IMG/VR virus record: IMGVR_UViG_3300008113_000144
Coordinates: 28,981 to 92,980 of that record
Strand: one strand, 5' to 3'
Source of the DNA: a virus
Length of the DNA stretch: 64,000 nucleotides
Part shown: one piece after another, positions 1-8,523 of the stretch
Numbering within the stretch: the stretch's first letter is position 1
Layout: every line of letters begins with the position of its first letter
Program-made: the position numbers and the translations under genes
The notes under the pieces: generated by a model
The model's input: the letters and a program-made list of their open reading frames with translations, nothing else
Database searches by the model: none
Told to the model about the DNA's origin: nothing

Positions 1-2135
1 TTTGTGTCTAATGAATTTTTAAGTTTTTCGTATCTATTTTTTACCCAACGCTTGATTTTAGCCGATGCTTGAGCACCTTTTCCTACAGGATCTACAAAAA
101 TAGAAACATATCCTCTTGTATAAAATCTACCACCACTGATTCTTTTACAAGATTCAATTTTTCCATCAGTAGTTAAGATTGCTTCGTATTCGGCAAAATT
201 ACCTTTACCCAATTCATCAATAATTCTAATGATAGGTGGCGACGAATAGTATTGACCTGGATTATCTACTTTTATACTTGTAATTCTTCCTTCTGTTACA
301 ACAGCAGATAATTTTGCTCCTTCGCCAGATGTAATTCTAATTACAGGATCTTCTTGATAGTTGTCATCTGAAATTAAAGTTATTTCTCCAACTGTTTGTC
401 CAGACAAAGATGACAAAGCCTTATTTGGTTGCTCGTTAATTAAAACATAAGGAGCAGCTTCGTAACCATTGCCCTTGCTATCAATAGTAATTGTTTCAAT
501 CTTACCAAATTTTACAGAATCAAAATCTTTGTAACTAAAGATTGGAGTTCCATCAACTAAAATACCTACATCTCTATTTGTAGTTTGATATACTTCAGTT
601 GTTGTAGTTGGATTTTTTCTGATTAATTTTAGATGCTTTTGATCTGCTAACGGCTCAACAACTTCAGTTGTTAATAAATCAGTAACATTTGGGAAAGATG
701 AAGAGCAGATATAAAAATATTGGTCATCTTCATAAATTGCTGATACATCAGCATTTAAATCACCTACTTGACTGTTTACGCCAGGAACAAAAGAATTTAC
801 TTTATCAAAGTCTGTATTTAATAACCATCTTGTGGCATTTGATTCAACATCAAAAATTATTGGATGTCTAGATTCAAAACCAGAGCTTTCTGCTTGTACA
901 ATGTCTCCAGTTTCGGAATATGGCTTGCCATCTTTTGGTAATAGGTTATAAAGTACACCTAAAGTAACAAGAGTTACTCCCGATCCTTCAATAGTAGAAA
1001 AACTGTATACTGGCTGACCTTCTGTGTGTAATTGTTGGGCAGATCTTTCTGTGATAACAAATTGATTTAGGTTCTTTTCTGTGTATTCAAAAATTTCTGA
1101 GCCAATTTGTATTTTTCCTTGCTTTGGAAATCCTTGAGTTGAAAATACATCAATTCTTTTTCCTGGTCCATCAGAAGGAGAAATGTTAGTTCTTAAAGTT
1201 GTTTTACCAGCTACTCTAAAAGAACCATTTACTGTAGAAGGCTCTAAAACAAGCTCGTAAATATCTTCGTTTCCTGCTTTGCCAATGTAAGAAACATTGT
1301 CTACAACAGCAGAAGCAAAGGTAATAGACTTATCAAAATCATCTAAAGCTTGAGTAATTGTGTTGCCAACAAGTGAATTTACGTCACCAGAGATTACTTT
1401 TACTTTTAAAGCATACTTATTAATCCAATCTGAAGTTGATGCTTTTAAAGTAAAATCTTTTGGATTGTATACAGATACTTGCTCTGTAGGATCTTTAGAA
1501 ATGATAGAATTAAAAATAAATCTAATTGATCTATCAGTTCCTTTTGCTCTGTAGAAATCACCAATATTTTTAATTAGTGTTCTCTTGTCTACGTCATTCT
1601 TTAAATACTTTTCTGGAAACGCTCCGAGATATTCAGCTTCAAAGTTTTTAACAAAAGCGTATAAGAATAAATTACTAATGTTGAAAACTTCGTCTCCTGT
1701 GTAATGAGGAGCCGCTTGTGTAGTTACGAATTCGCTTGAAGTGTATAGATCTCCTAGAGTATTGTTGCCGCTAACACCTCTAGATACTTCTAAAAATTGT
1801 GTTTCTGTTCTTTCTTTGTAGAAACAGATCTCGTCACCAATTCTGATATAACCATTTTCTTCTGGGAAAGAAGAAGCATCTTCTACGCTAATTGTTGTTG
1901 CATTATTAGCAATAGATTGTGATAGCTTTGTATTTTGGTTTAATAAATTCTTTTCGTAAAAATTAATATCACGATACTTAGTGATATTCGATAAAATATC
2001 TAATGGCTGACCACGTAGTTCTAACTGCTCGTAGTATTTCTCTACAAACTTAGAAAAGTTTTCGTACTCGCTAGAAATGAACCCAGGTAATTGACTCTCG
2101 ATTAGGGTTGAGATTTTTCTTGTCTTAGCGGCCAT
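1..2135 (-). CDS. Baseplate wedge/virion structural protein, gp7 position (partial)
   Basis: The reading frame starts with ATG (Met-Ala-Ala-Lys-Thr-Arg) just after the gp6 stop and stays open to the window edge, so about 711 N-terminal residues are visible and the C-terminus is missing. The N-terminus is helical and acidic. The rest is beta-rich with recurrent G-Y-x-x-x-P-x-I-like motifs (roughly residues 540-660). Cyanophage genomes usually carry a large wedge-like structural gene directly after gp25 and gp6, where T4 has gene 7. The assignment rests on that gene order and on general composition, not on a diagnostic motif. It probably bridges or decorates the baseplate wedge. Confidence 0.7.
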   Translation of the reverse strand, partial: MAAKTRKISTLIESQLPGFISSEYENFSKFVEKYYEQLELRGQPLDILSNITKYRDINFYEKNLLNQNTKLSQSIANNATTISVEDASSFPEENGYIRIGDEICFYKERTETQFLEVSRGVSGNNTLGDLYTSSEFVTTQAAPHYTGDEVFNISNLFLYAFVKNFEAEYLGAFPEKYLKNDVDKRTLIKNIGDFYRAKGTDRSIRFIFNSIISKDPTEQVSVYNPKDFTLKASTSDWINKYALKVKVISGDVNSLVGNTITQALDDFDKSITFASAVVDNVSYIGKAGNEDIYELVLEPSTVNGSFRVAGKTTLRTNISPSDGPGKRIDVFSTQGFPKQGKIQIGSEIFEYTEKNLNQFVITERSAQQLHTEGQPVYSFSTIEGSGVTLVTLGVLYNLLPKDGKPYSETGDIVQAESSGFESRHPIIFDVESNATRWLLNTDFDKVNSFVPGVNSQVGDLNADVSAIYEDDQYFYICSSSFPNVTDLLTTEVVEPLADQKHLKLIRKNPTTTTEVYQTTNRDVGILVDGTPIFSYKDFDSVKFGKIETITIDSKGNGYEAAPYVLINEQPNKALSSLSGQTVGEITLISDDNYQEDPVIRITSGEGAKLSAVVTEGRITSIKVDNPGQYYSSPPIIRIIDELGKGNFAEYEAILTTDGKIESCKRISGGRFYTRGYVSIFVDPVGKGAQASAKIKRWVKNRYEKLKNSLDT

Positions 2136-2139
2136 TTAA

Positions 2140-3948
2140 TTACTCGGGAAAAGCAGTGAACTTACTTTTTGCTATATCGATATCCAAATAGACATTACGA
2201 ATAGCATTTAAATCATTTGAAAATGGTTTTACACGTACTTCAATACGATTATCGTCGAAACTACCTTTAATAATAGTTAAATCGTATATCATTATCTCTC
2301 CTTTTTCATAATCAACATCACCTAAAGAATCATTTAAAATGATCTTATCACCAGTTAGAGAATCTAATCTATATAGGACAATTTTGCCAGCCCTATCCTC
2401 AAAATACACTGTAAAATTGGGGTAATCACTGGTTGTAAAACCAGTAGACATGACGACTGGACCATCACATGTAGAATCAAATTTATTTTGATAACAAAGC
2501 TCATAATAGAATTTTGAATTAAGTGATGGGAAGAAATCCTTTCTCATCAAAATCGAAGTTTGGTTTGAATTGATTGATCTATCAGCATCATCAATTACAG
2601 AAATAAATTTACTATATCTAAATTTACCATTGAATTTTTCTGTATCTGATTGAGCAATATACTCTTCCAAAGCAGAAATAATTTTACTACGAATTTCTTC
2701 TGGCTTTTGTGTAGTTTTTGATCTATCAAAATAAATTTTACTATTCATTTCAACATACAAAATTGATGGATCTAAAATTTCTGGGATAACAGATCCAACC
2801 ATGTAAGGCTTTAGTTTTCTAATAATTTCCTGTTTAGTCGTTGATGAAAGGAAAGCAGAATTTTTTGGCTTGATTACAATCTTAACCTTGCCATATTCAG
2901 GATTTCTTTCCTCTTCTCCACCATAAGTGATAATATCAGCAACAGCAGGATAAATGTTTCTGCCGCTAATAATAGCAGCATAGTCAGATGCCGTCACAGC
3001 ACGATCTTGAGTGCCGAAATATTTTGGAGCATTGAATTTGATGTTGGTGATAGATTCGATGCCTTCTCCTCCATCAGAAGGAGTGTTGGTGGAGTTTAGA
3101 ACAGTAACCTGTGTTGGATATACAGAATTTCCGTTAATATCTTCTAATACACCAGCAAACGTGAAAGTTCTTGCTCCATTAGTTAACGGACCATTTGTAA
3201 TCAAGTAAGAAATTTCAACAAATTCATTGCTTTCTAGCTTTCTGCCCAATATTCCATCACCAAAAAATATTTCATATCTTTCATCTTCAATTTCTTCGAT
3301 GTAAAATACTGTAGAATTTCTATTGACATTCAGAATGTTATCAGAATATTCGTATTCAGTAAATTGAGTGCTATTTTGATTTGGATATACTTTTACACGA
3401 ACGGTTGAAATATCAGCATTAGGGTTGTCAATAATAAAACGCTGAGATTTTAAAGCTGTGTTTACAATAAAGCTATTTGTTATAATACCACCTTCATACA
3501 CAGGAACATTTCTGAAAGCAGCAGTATTTGAATTAACAGCAGCTTCTTGTGCTTCTACTACAACATATTGATATAGATTCTCATCAAAAATTGTGTTGAA
3601 GCCAGTTCCTTTTCTTAAAAATATAGTATTTGGAGCAGTTCCTGTAAAAACTACGTCAAAATTTACATATGCTACTGGAGCAGTGATCGATTTTGGCTTA
3701 TAACCAATTTGCTTTGCTAATGATACTACATTGTCTCTTATCGTAGCGGAAGACAAGAACAGCTCATTAACCACCATATTGGTGTTAAATGCTGTATAAT
3801 AAGTATTATAAGCAAGTAAATCTACTAACGTACTAAGAGCAGAACCCTCAAAGTCGTAATCAGTGAAATCTGAATGGGATCTTAGATATTCGATTAATGA
3901 AATTCTAATCTGATCGAAATCTAGATTGTTTACTTGAGTATACGACAT
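2140..3948 (-). CDS. gp6: Baseplate wedge subunit gp6
   Basis: 602-residue T4 gp6-like protein of the baseplate J family. The N-terminus (F-D-Q-I-R-x-S-L-I-E-Y-L-R, then D-Y-x-F-E-G-S-A-L-S-T-L-V-D-L-L-A-Y-N) is the typical start of cyanophage gp6. The G-D-G-I-L-G-R motif near residue 230 is also characteristic. gp6 dimers form the inner ring that joins the baseplate wedges. The ATG follows the gp25 stop with no spacer, so the two are probably translationally coupled. Length is normal for the family. Confidence 0.93.
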   Translation of the reverse strand: MSYTQVNNLDFDQIRISLIEYLRSHSDFTDYDFEGSALSTLVDLLAYNTYYTAFNTNMVVNELFLSSATIRDNVVSLAKQIGYKPKSITAPVAYVNFDVVFTGTAPNTIFLRKGTGFNTIFDENLYQYVVVEAQEAAVNSNTAAFRNVPVYEGGIITNSFIVNTALKSQRFIIDNPNADISTVRVKVYPNQNSTQFTEYEYSDNILNVNRNSTVFYIEEIEDERYEIFFGDGILGRKLESNEFVEISYLITNGPLTNGARTFTFAGVLEDINGNSVYPTQVTVLNSTNTPSDGGEGIESITNIKFNAPKYFGTQDRAVTASDYAAIISGRNIYPAVADIITYGGEEERNPEYGKVKIVIKPKNSAFLSSTTKQEIIRKLKPYMVGSVIPEILDPSILYVEMNSKIYFDRSKTTQKPEEIRSKIISALEEYIAQSDTEKFNGKFRYSKFISVIDDADRSINSNQTSILMRKDFFPSLNSKFYYELCYQNKFDSTCDGPVVMSTGFTTSDYPNFTVYFEDRAGKIVLYRLDSLTGDKIILNDSLGDVDYEKGEIMIYDLTIIKGSFDDNRIEVRVKPFSNDLNAIRNVYLDIDIAKSKFTAFPE

Positions 3949-4341
3949 TTATCGAGTTCTCTCTAAAAAGAATGTAACGGATTGTGGGAAGTCTTCTCTG
4001 CCAATAACTTCAAAAGTTAATTCAACTTCAAATCCATTAGAATCATAATTTGTAAATGTTTCTAATGAAACAATCGAAATTCTTGGTTCATAAGTTCTCA
4101 AAACATTTCTAATTTCATTTGTTATTTGAGCAGCTGTGGCAACATCCAATGGTTCAAATAACAATTTATTTAAAGATGACCCAACTTTAGGTTTGAACAA
4201 CCTTTCGCCTTTATTTGTTAATAGCAAACTAACAATAGCCTGCTTGATAGCAGCCTCACCCTTTACTGTAGTTAAGTCTCCAGTAATAGGGTGAGGTTTA
4301 AATGTTATATTCAGATCTTTAAAAGTCTGAAAATCGGGCAT
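3949..4341 (-). CDS. gp25: Baseplate wedge subunit gp25
   Basis: 130-residue gp25/lysozyme-like wedge protein, the family shared with type VI secretion TssE. Conserved features are D-L-x-x-x-F-x-x-H-P-x-T-G-D near residues 9-22, the G-E-R-L-F-K-P-x-x-G-S block near 45-55, and the C-terminal R-x-S-I-V-S-L-E segment. It forms part of the wedge core with gp6, which follows directly. A TATAAATA late-promoter match lies 17 bp upstream of the ATG. Confidence 0.92.
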   Translation of the reverse strand: MPDFQTFKDLNITFKPHPITGDLTTVKGEAAIKQAIVSLLLTNKGERLFKPKVGSSLNKLLFEPLDVATAAQITNEIRNVLRTYEPRISIVSLETFTNYDSNGFEVELTFEVIGREDFPQSVTFFLERTR

Positions 4342-4357
4342 AGGACTGTTTTTATAT

Positions 4358-4365
4358 TATTTATA
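4358..4365 (-). promoter_or_regulatory. T4-type late promoter box (TATAAATA)
   Basis: Exact match to the T4 late promoter core, in the short gap ahead of the gp25 gene. It would be read by host RNA polymerase with the phage late sigma factor (gp55 type) and would drive gp25, gp6 and the next wedge gene. Confidence 0.7.
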
Positions 4366-4367
4366 TC

Positions 4368-4559
4368 TCACTCCTCAAACCTTTCAACATAATCATCGAA
4401 GCCGTTGGCACCGCCACAAGGTCTCGATAAACGATCTTCTGGTACTTTATAATTATTTTTTCTAACTTTTCTCAAGTGTTTTTCTGAAGCAAGGTCTGAG
4501 ATCAGAGTCATACCTGATTGAATAAACGCCTCACTTTTGTCTACGGGTGATAATGCCAT
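4368..4559 (-). CDS. Conserved small cyanophage protein (63 aa)
   Basis: I do not recognise a function. The protein is soluble, with a basic centre and an acidic C-terminus. A good ribosome site (AGGAG, 7-8 nt before ATG) supports the start. Its place directly before gp25 suggests late expression. Confidence 0.7.
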   Translation of the reverse strand: MALSPVDKSEAFIQSGMTLISDLASEKHLRKVRKNNYKVPEDRLSRPCGGANGFDDYVERFEE

Positions 4560-4603
4560 CTGTTTTCTCCTATAAGGTTTAAACAGAACTTTTAGAGGGG
4601 TTG

Positions 4604-5053
4604 CTATCCCTGTACAATCTTATTATACATCTCTTCCGTCCAAAATGAATAATAACGAGTTGTGTGGAGAGACTCTCTAGCTTTTAATAGTTTCTCTTTA
4701 TTTTGGCATAGTATCAAATTATATTTGCCATTATTTGTTTGTACGCCATTGATATAAGTGTGGTCATCTTTATGATCATCTAAAAAAATGTAATCGGGAT
4801 AAGCTTCGTTAAGCTGCCTACAACGCTCTAGAAGCTCATCGAGAGTATGAGAATCATCCAATACAAAAATAGCGACTTCAACCCCTTCTAGAGGCTGTAA
4901 GTCGCTAATCAGACGTTTTTCAATTTGATACTTAGCAAACATAGCGTAAGGGCAGGTGGCAAACCTGCCTAACTCACGCTTTGGTTTTGTAAGACTGAGA
5001 ATCCAGTCTTGAATGTCTTTAGTTACCTTGTCCACGATACTTTTTACGGGCAT
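4604..5053 (-). CDS. Conserved hypothetical protein (about 149 aa)
   Basis: Not assigned to a known enzyme. It contains C-P-Y-A-x-x-A-K-Y near residue 35, then alternating hydrophobic strands and an F-L-D-D-H-K-D-D-H acidic cluster near residue 100, suggesting a small alpha/beta fold. The start is uncertain because the frame is open upstream (ATG at 5074 and 5092, GTG at 5137), but those starts lie inside another real gene in a different frame. I chose the ATG that gives the least overlap. Probably co-transcribed with the 47-residue gene before it. Confidence 0.6.
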   Translation of the reverse strand: MPVKSIVDKVTKDIQDWILSLTKPKRELGRFATCPYAMFAKYQIEKRLISDLQPLEGVEVAIFVLDDSHTLDELLERCRQLNEAYPDYIFLDDHKDDHTYINGVQTNNGKYNLILCQNKEKLLKARESLHTTRYYSFWTEEMYNKIVQG

Positions 5054-5162
5054 TGTTTCGACTAGTGCTAGCATACTTTGTATGCTTTCCATCTCCCTGA
5101 CGGGACTTCTTCGGTTTGGACTCAATTTGGTTAGCACCAGTAAACGAGGGACGCTTTGCCAT
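5019..5162 (-). CDS. Very basic 47-aa cyanophage protein (MAKRPSFTGANQ...)
   Basis: Short lysine/arginine-rich protein beginning M-A-K-R-P-S-F-T-G-A-N-Q and ending R-K-K-Y-R-G-Q-G-N. It resembles a small, strongly conserved protein found in many T4-like cyanophages. It has no hydrophobic segment and its charge suggests nucleic-acid binding, which is inference only. The gene overlaps the next one out of frame. A sigma70-like promoter (TTGACA, 17 bp, TATACT) lies 26 bp before the ATG. Confidence 0.75.
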   Translation of the reverse strand: MAKRPSFTGANQIESKPKKSRQGDGKHTKYASTSRNNARKKYRGQGN

Positions 5163-5187
5163 AGGATTAAAACTCAACTACCCCCCT

Positions 5188-5216
5188 AGTATACACCATT
5201 TACTTCCTGGTGTCAA
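5188..5216 (-). promoter_or_regulatory. Sigma70-like promoter
   Basis: TTGACA, 17-bp spacer, TATACT. The -35 overlaps the last codons of the PAAR gene. The spacer itself carries a 6-bp inverted repeat (ACACCA/TGGTGT). Confidence 0.75.
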
Positions 5217-5529
5217 CAAACACAGAGGTGGCACCAAACGCCGCCACCTGTCCCGAAGGACCAAACTGAGATGTTAATAAACTACCGATCACTGCCATTG
5301 GTTGCTTATCAACAAAAACTGTTGGTGAACCAGTTGATATACGATCTGTATGTACGTCAGGTGGTAGATGTTGATGAGGAAGCGTTTCGTTGCCTACATG
5401 GTGTACTTGCTTCCCATTGATGAATACCCCAGCAGAAGCTCCTGTAGGGGGCGGAGCATACCCCACAGGAGGCCATGGTCCATGTCCACTTGTCATGTCC
5501 TCAGGGGTGTATAGAGCAGGAATGTCCAT
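5200..5529 (-). CDS. PAAR-motif baseplate spike tip protein
   Basis: 109-residue PAAR-like protein, the cone that caps the central tail spike (T4 gp5.4 equivalent) and helps pierce the host envelope. Visible features are the Pro/Gly-rich start, F-I-N-G-K-Q-V-H-H-V-G near residues 36-46, the repeated F-V-D-K-Q-P-M-A-V-I-G-S strand motif, and several histidines that could bind a metal ion at the tip. The start codon overlaps the stop of the upstream gene (TAATG). Confidence 0.85.
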   Translation of the reverse strand: MDIPALYTPEDMTSGHGPWPPVGYAPPPTGASAGVFINGKQVHHVGNETLPHQHLPPDVHTDRISTGSPTVFVDKQPMAVIGSLLTSQFGPSGQVAAFGATSVFVDTRK

Positions 5530-6257
5530 TACTCTTCTTCAAAATTATCTCCTTCAATATTTAGGATAGCATTTATTCTTCTACGCTTCAATAAAAACTT
5601 CAAACGCTCATTCGCTGCCTTTTGATTGTATTGTACAATCATATAAGCAGTTGAAGGATAGGTTCCTAATGTTGAAGTGATCACAACATCAAAATAAAAT
5701 CTCAATTTCTTGTTAATTTTCTTTAAATCGAAAGGTAAATTCGTTGGAAAGTTCTCTAAAGGCGCATAAAAGAATCCGTCACTCGTAAATCGGGTAACGG
5801 CATTTAAATATGACACTACAATCTCTCGATCATACCAATTTCTTTCAGTGAAATAACCTGAAATGGTACAGACGCCACCAGCCCCAGGCGTAGTGACCAC
5901 CAGAGGCTCCAGGAAGAGCCCAGGAGCCCAGAAAGGTGACACTTTAATCTTCAGGGGAGCATCTAGAGAACGGGTGGTTTCAGAGCCAGGTAGAGGGTCC
6001 TCAAGAACACATGATTTCAGAGTTATAGTCAGACTAGTAATAACCTCCAAGGGTGCTGTTGGGATAGCACTCACAGCTAATGTGAATGGCTGATAAGTGC
6101 TGATATAATTGGCATTAGGTCCGCCCTCCCCATCAGGTAACTTATTTGCTACTGGACGAAACTCCCAGGTAGCCGAAGGTATCGCTGGATTTGCTGTCGG
6201 TGGACCTGGGAGTGGTGCTGGTCCTACTGTGAGACCATCAACTAATAACGTTGCCAT
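5529..6257 (-). CDS. Probable baseplate/spike-associated structural protein (242 aa)
   Basis: Unrecognised beta-rich protein with a Pro/Gly-rich N-terminus (about residues 8-30) and a basic C-terminal segment (L-K-R-R-R near residue 225). Its overlap with the PAAR gene suggests that the two products are made together and assemble at the tail tip. Function is inferred only from position. Confidence 0.6.
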   Translation of the reverse strand: MATLLVDGLTVGPAPLPGPPTANPAIPSATWEFRPVANKLPDGEGGPNANYISTYQPFTLAVSAIPTAPLEVITSLTITLKSCVLEDPLPGSETTRSLDAPLKIKVSPFWAPGLFLEPLVVTTPGAGGVCTISGYFTERNWYDREIVVSYLNAVTRFTSDGFFYAPLENFPTNLPFDLKKINKKLRFYFDVVITSTLGTYPSTAYMIVQYNQKAANERLKFLLKRRRINAILNIEGDNFEEE

Positions 6258-6441
6258 TTTCTAACTTTCTAAGTCTTTCATCGAGTTCATCCAGAAACTC
6301 AACAATATTTACATATTCTTCCCGTTGGGGAGGCTTGTACATCATTTTGAATGGGACTGGAAGCTGGTCGAGCTTAGCCTTGAGGTTCTGGACCAGTTTC
6401 ACCAAGGAATTCCATTCCTCTATTGTCACCTTGTTGTTCAT
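6238..6441 (-). CDS. Small structural-cluster protein (67 aa)
   Basis: Unrecognised, mostly helical and charged (W-N-S-L-V-K-L-V-Q-N-L near residue 10, then a coiled-coil-like end). It overlaps both neighbours, the downstream one by 20 nt, so it is part of the baseplate operon. Confidence 0.6.
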   Translation of the reverse strand: MNNKVTIEEWNSLVKLVQNLKAKLDQLPVPFKMMYKPPQREEYVNIVEFLDELDERLRKLENGNVIS

Positions 6442-6622
6442 TCGTAACCTTCTCCTTTCTTACCATACTATCATAGATCGTCTCCACCGAGACTTCGGGT
6501 TTCATGCCAGCATAATACTGATTGGCAATTTCATCGATGTTGTTGGCGAATTCATTGAAGTTGTCAAACATCTTCTCTTGTAATACCCCATCGGGGGTTC
6601 TGAAAGTGATTCTGTGTTCCAT
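6374..6622 (-). CDS. Hypothetical protein (82 aa)
   Basis: Starts M-E-H-R-I-T-F-R-T-P-D-G with AAGG 5-6 nt upstream. The frame is open further upstream, but those codons run into the preceding gene. N-terminal beta hairpin, then an acidic helix. Overlaps the next gene by 68 nt. No known function. Confidence 0.55.
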   Translation of the reverse strand: MEHRITFRTPDGVLQEKMFDNFNEFANNIDEIANQYYAGMKPEVSVETIYDSMVRKEKVTNEQQGDNRGMEFLGETGPEPQG

Positions 6623-6632
6623 AGCGACCTTT

Positions 6633-6965
6633 TTAGTTAAAAAATATCTTGAAAATTTTTTTGAAACTGTCGAAAATAAAATCCCAAATTCCATCCAGGA
6701 TTTTGTCTATAAAATCTGGGGAATGTGGTGTGTAACTGTATTTATTTGAATATTTTGTAGCGGAGCGCCGAGTTGATTTCGGTTTATTACTGGTACTGCC
6801 AGTTGACTCCCTGGTTCTTCGGCGTTCCCTTTTGTAATACTCTTTAAGGTTTTTACGTTTTTGGAGTTCTCTGGAGTAATTTGTTGCCTTTGATAAGTGT
6901 TGACCTTTTCTCATAATTTTTTTCTGGGCGGATTTTTTTATTTCTGTGAGAATCCTTTGAGACAT
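6633..6965 (-). CDS. Strongly basic 110-aa protein
   Basis: Lys/Arg-rich (R-E-R-R-R-T-R-E near residues 46-53, S-T-R-R-S near 63-68) with an aromatic, partly hydrophobic C-terminal helix (I-W-D-F-I-F-D-S-F-K-K-I-F-K-I). No family recognised. A nucleic-acid or membrane-surface binder is possible. It is the first gene of the baseplate transcript after the long AT-rich spacer. Confidence 0.6.
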   Translation of the reverse strand: MSQRILTEIKKSAQKKIMRKGQHLSKATNYSRELQKRKNLKEYYKRERRRTRESTGSTSNKPKSTRRSATKYSNKYSYTPHSPDFIDKILDGIWDFIFDSFKKIFKIFFN

Positions 6966-7337
6966 TTAGAGGGCTCTGGGAAACGTTTATAGCTTAGAAA
7001 GACGGTACTTTTTTGGCGACGCTCGGCGTTTATTATAATAAACGAACGATTACGATTAACTGTTAATTCTTTATACCTACACATACGATTAACTGCTATA
7101 AAGAATTAACAAACACTTAGGATTACAAAGTTATTATAATACACATGTAATCGTAAATGACTGTTTATTCTTATTACTGTGTAATTGTAATTATTGAATA
7201 ATAGTTATTATCATGTATTTTATGTTTTTTCTAATAATAATAGAATTACACATTTTCCACATTGTATAATAAACTGAAAAAAAGAGAAAATAAAAAAAGG
7301 GGCAGATTCTGCCCCCTGATAATTATAGAGAATTCGC
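6966..7337. other. AT-rich non-coding spacer with palindrome, repeats and a DnaA-like box
   Basis: No gene found on either strand. It contains an 18-bp perfect palindrome (7027-7044), an 11-bp direct repeat ACGATTAACTG (7052-7062 and 7085-7095), a 14-bp inverted repeat (7062-7075 with 7097-7110) and one TTTTCCACA box around 7254. An intrinsic terminator lies at its right end. It separates the baseplate operon from the orphan-gene block and could hold an origin or operators. Confidence 0.6.
7286..7316 (-). terminator. Rho-independent terminator
   Basis: On the minus strand a GGGGCAGA/TCTGCCCC-type hairpin is followed by TTTTTTTATTTT. It would end transcripts from the 7.3-12 kb genes. Confidence 0.8.
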
Positions 7338-7616
7338 TCAATCTTGGGCGTAAGGCAGTTGCTGAAGATCGCCGTTTTTCCGTGCCTTGGCTATCACTGA
7401 ACCGAGGGAGAATCCCAGGAGATCGGGTGATTTAATAATCTCGGCAAGGTGTACAGCAAAGCGAGATGTAGCATCGAAAGCGTATGCTTTCTCTGTGTTG
7501 CTCTGGTAGATGATTTCGACGCAATTCTCGTCGATCTCGATGTTATGAATTGCCGAGGATTCGTCAATAGTGAAAGTCCGAAAAATCGGGGCTTTGCTGA
7601 TAACGAAGGAAGGCAT
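7338..7616 (-). CDS. Small protein, possibly KTSC-like (92 aa)
   Basis: A central V-E-I-I-Y-x-S-N-T-E-K-A-Y-A-F-D strand pattern, then a helix and S-L-G-S-V-I-A-K-A-R near residue 75, recalls the KTSC fold. The match is weak. The gene lies directly before a strong terminator, so it is the last gene of its transcript. Confidence 0.6.
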   Translation of the reverse strand: MPSFVISKAPIFRTFTIDESSAIHNIEIDENCVEIIYQSNTEKAYAFDATSRFAVHLAEIIKSPDLLGFSLGSVIAKARKNGDLQQLPYAQD

Positions 7617-7682
7617 GGGTTTGAGTAGAGAATGGGGTGGTGGGGGGGCGGTGTGCCCCCCGTTGCTCGCTATCCTAGCACA

Positions 7683-7979
7683 TCACAGGCGGCTGTTCCG
7701 ATCCTGTGCCCACATCGCCAGGCGCTGGGTGCTCGCCTTGCTGAACACCCGATCGTTCTGGGTGGTGCTGCCGTCAGCGTGGCGGACGACGTGGCGACCC
7801 GCTGCCTTGGCACACTGCTGGAGGGCACGGCGACCGAGGCGGTCGGTCTGGGCGAGGTTGAGCAGGAGGGCTGCTCGGTGCCCGCCGATCACCTGGGGGC
7901 GGTTGATCAGGATCTGAGCGACTCGCTCGGCGTCGCCCATGAAAGCAGCGAAGCGGGAGGAGGGGATGATCTTGAGCAT
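7683..7979 (-). CDS. Orphan protein with SKAST-RLA-W C-terminus (98 aa)
   Basis: Starts M-L-K-I-I-P-S-S-R-F. The C-terminal S-K-A-S-T-Q-R-L-A-M-W is shared with the 59-residue protein at 11235-11414, so the two are related. Very GC-rich compared with the rest of the window. The leader has no Shine-Dalgarno site, only a C-rich run. Function unknown. Confidence 0.6.
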   Translation of the reverse strand: MLKIIPSSRFAAFMGDAERVAQILINRPQVIGGHRAALLLNLAQTDRLGRRALQQCAKAAGRHVVRHADGSTTQNDRVFSKASTQRLAMWAQDRNSRL

Positions 7980-8024
7980 GGGTCTCGGGGGTGGTGGGGG
8001 GCGGTGGTGCCCCCCGATGTCGTA

Positions 8025-8052
8025 ATTATAGCGGATCGGGGGTGGCTGTCGA
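8025..8052 (-). promoter_or_regulatory. Sigma70-like promoter
   Basis: TCGACA, 16-bp spacer, TATAAT. Downstream, a GGGGGGC/GCCCCCC stem-loop lies in the leader of the 98-residue gene. Confidence 0.55.
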
Positions 8053-8079
8053 GGGTCGGCAGCCAGTTCCCGAAGTGTC

Positions 8080-8244
8080 CTAGTGGCGGTCGGAGATGTT
8101 CCAGGTGGTGGTAGGAACGGGGGTGAGCTTACCAGCTCGGATCGCCTGCCGCTGCTCGTGCTCACGCTGGAGGGTCGCCATGTAGGCTGCCATCGCCATC
8201 TGGCAGGCGGGGTCGTTCTTGGCGAATTCGTTGGTGATGAACAT
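8080..8244 (-). CDS. Orphan small protein (54 aa)
   Basis: Starts M-F-I-T-N-E-F-A-K-N-D-P and is followed by a methionine-rich helix and a Q-R-E-H-E-Q-R-Q stretch. ACACCCC directly precedes the ATG, as at neighbouring genes. No family recognised. Confidence 0.55.
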   Translation of the reverse strand: MFITNEFAKNDPACQMAMAAYMATLQREHEQRQAIRAGKLTPVPTTTWNISDRH

Positions 8245-8279
8245 GGGGTGTCGGTTGCTGACTCTGTAATTATAACGGG

Positions 8280-8456
8280 TCAGGGGAGCTGGCAGCTGCC
8301 AGGGAGGACACTGTTGTAAGTGTCACAGCGGCGCTCGGTGGCGGTGTTGACTGCCTGGACAGTATCGGCAGCGAACCCGATGGCTGCCCCACCCACGGTG
8401 GCGATGGGAGCGTAGAAGGCAGCACCGAGGGCGAGCAGGGCGATGGTCTTGAGCAT
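8280..8456 (-). CDS. Small exported or membrane protein (58 aa)
   Basis: The N-terminus M-L-K-T-I-A-L-L-A-L-G-A-A-F looks like a signal peptide or membrane anchor running to about residue 30. Two cysteines near the C-terminus could pair in an oxidising compartment. GC-rich. No known family. Confidence 0.55.
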   Translation of the reverse strand: MLKTIALLALGAAFYAPIATVGGAAIGFAADTVQAVNTATERRCDTYNSVLPGSCQLP

Positions 8457-8523
8457 GGGTGGGGGTGTCGCTGGTGATCAGTATAGCATGGGGGAGGGCA
8501 CCGCTGTGGGTGCCCGTGGGTGC

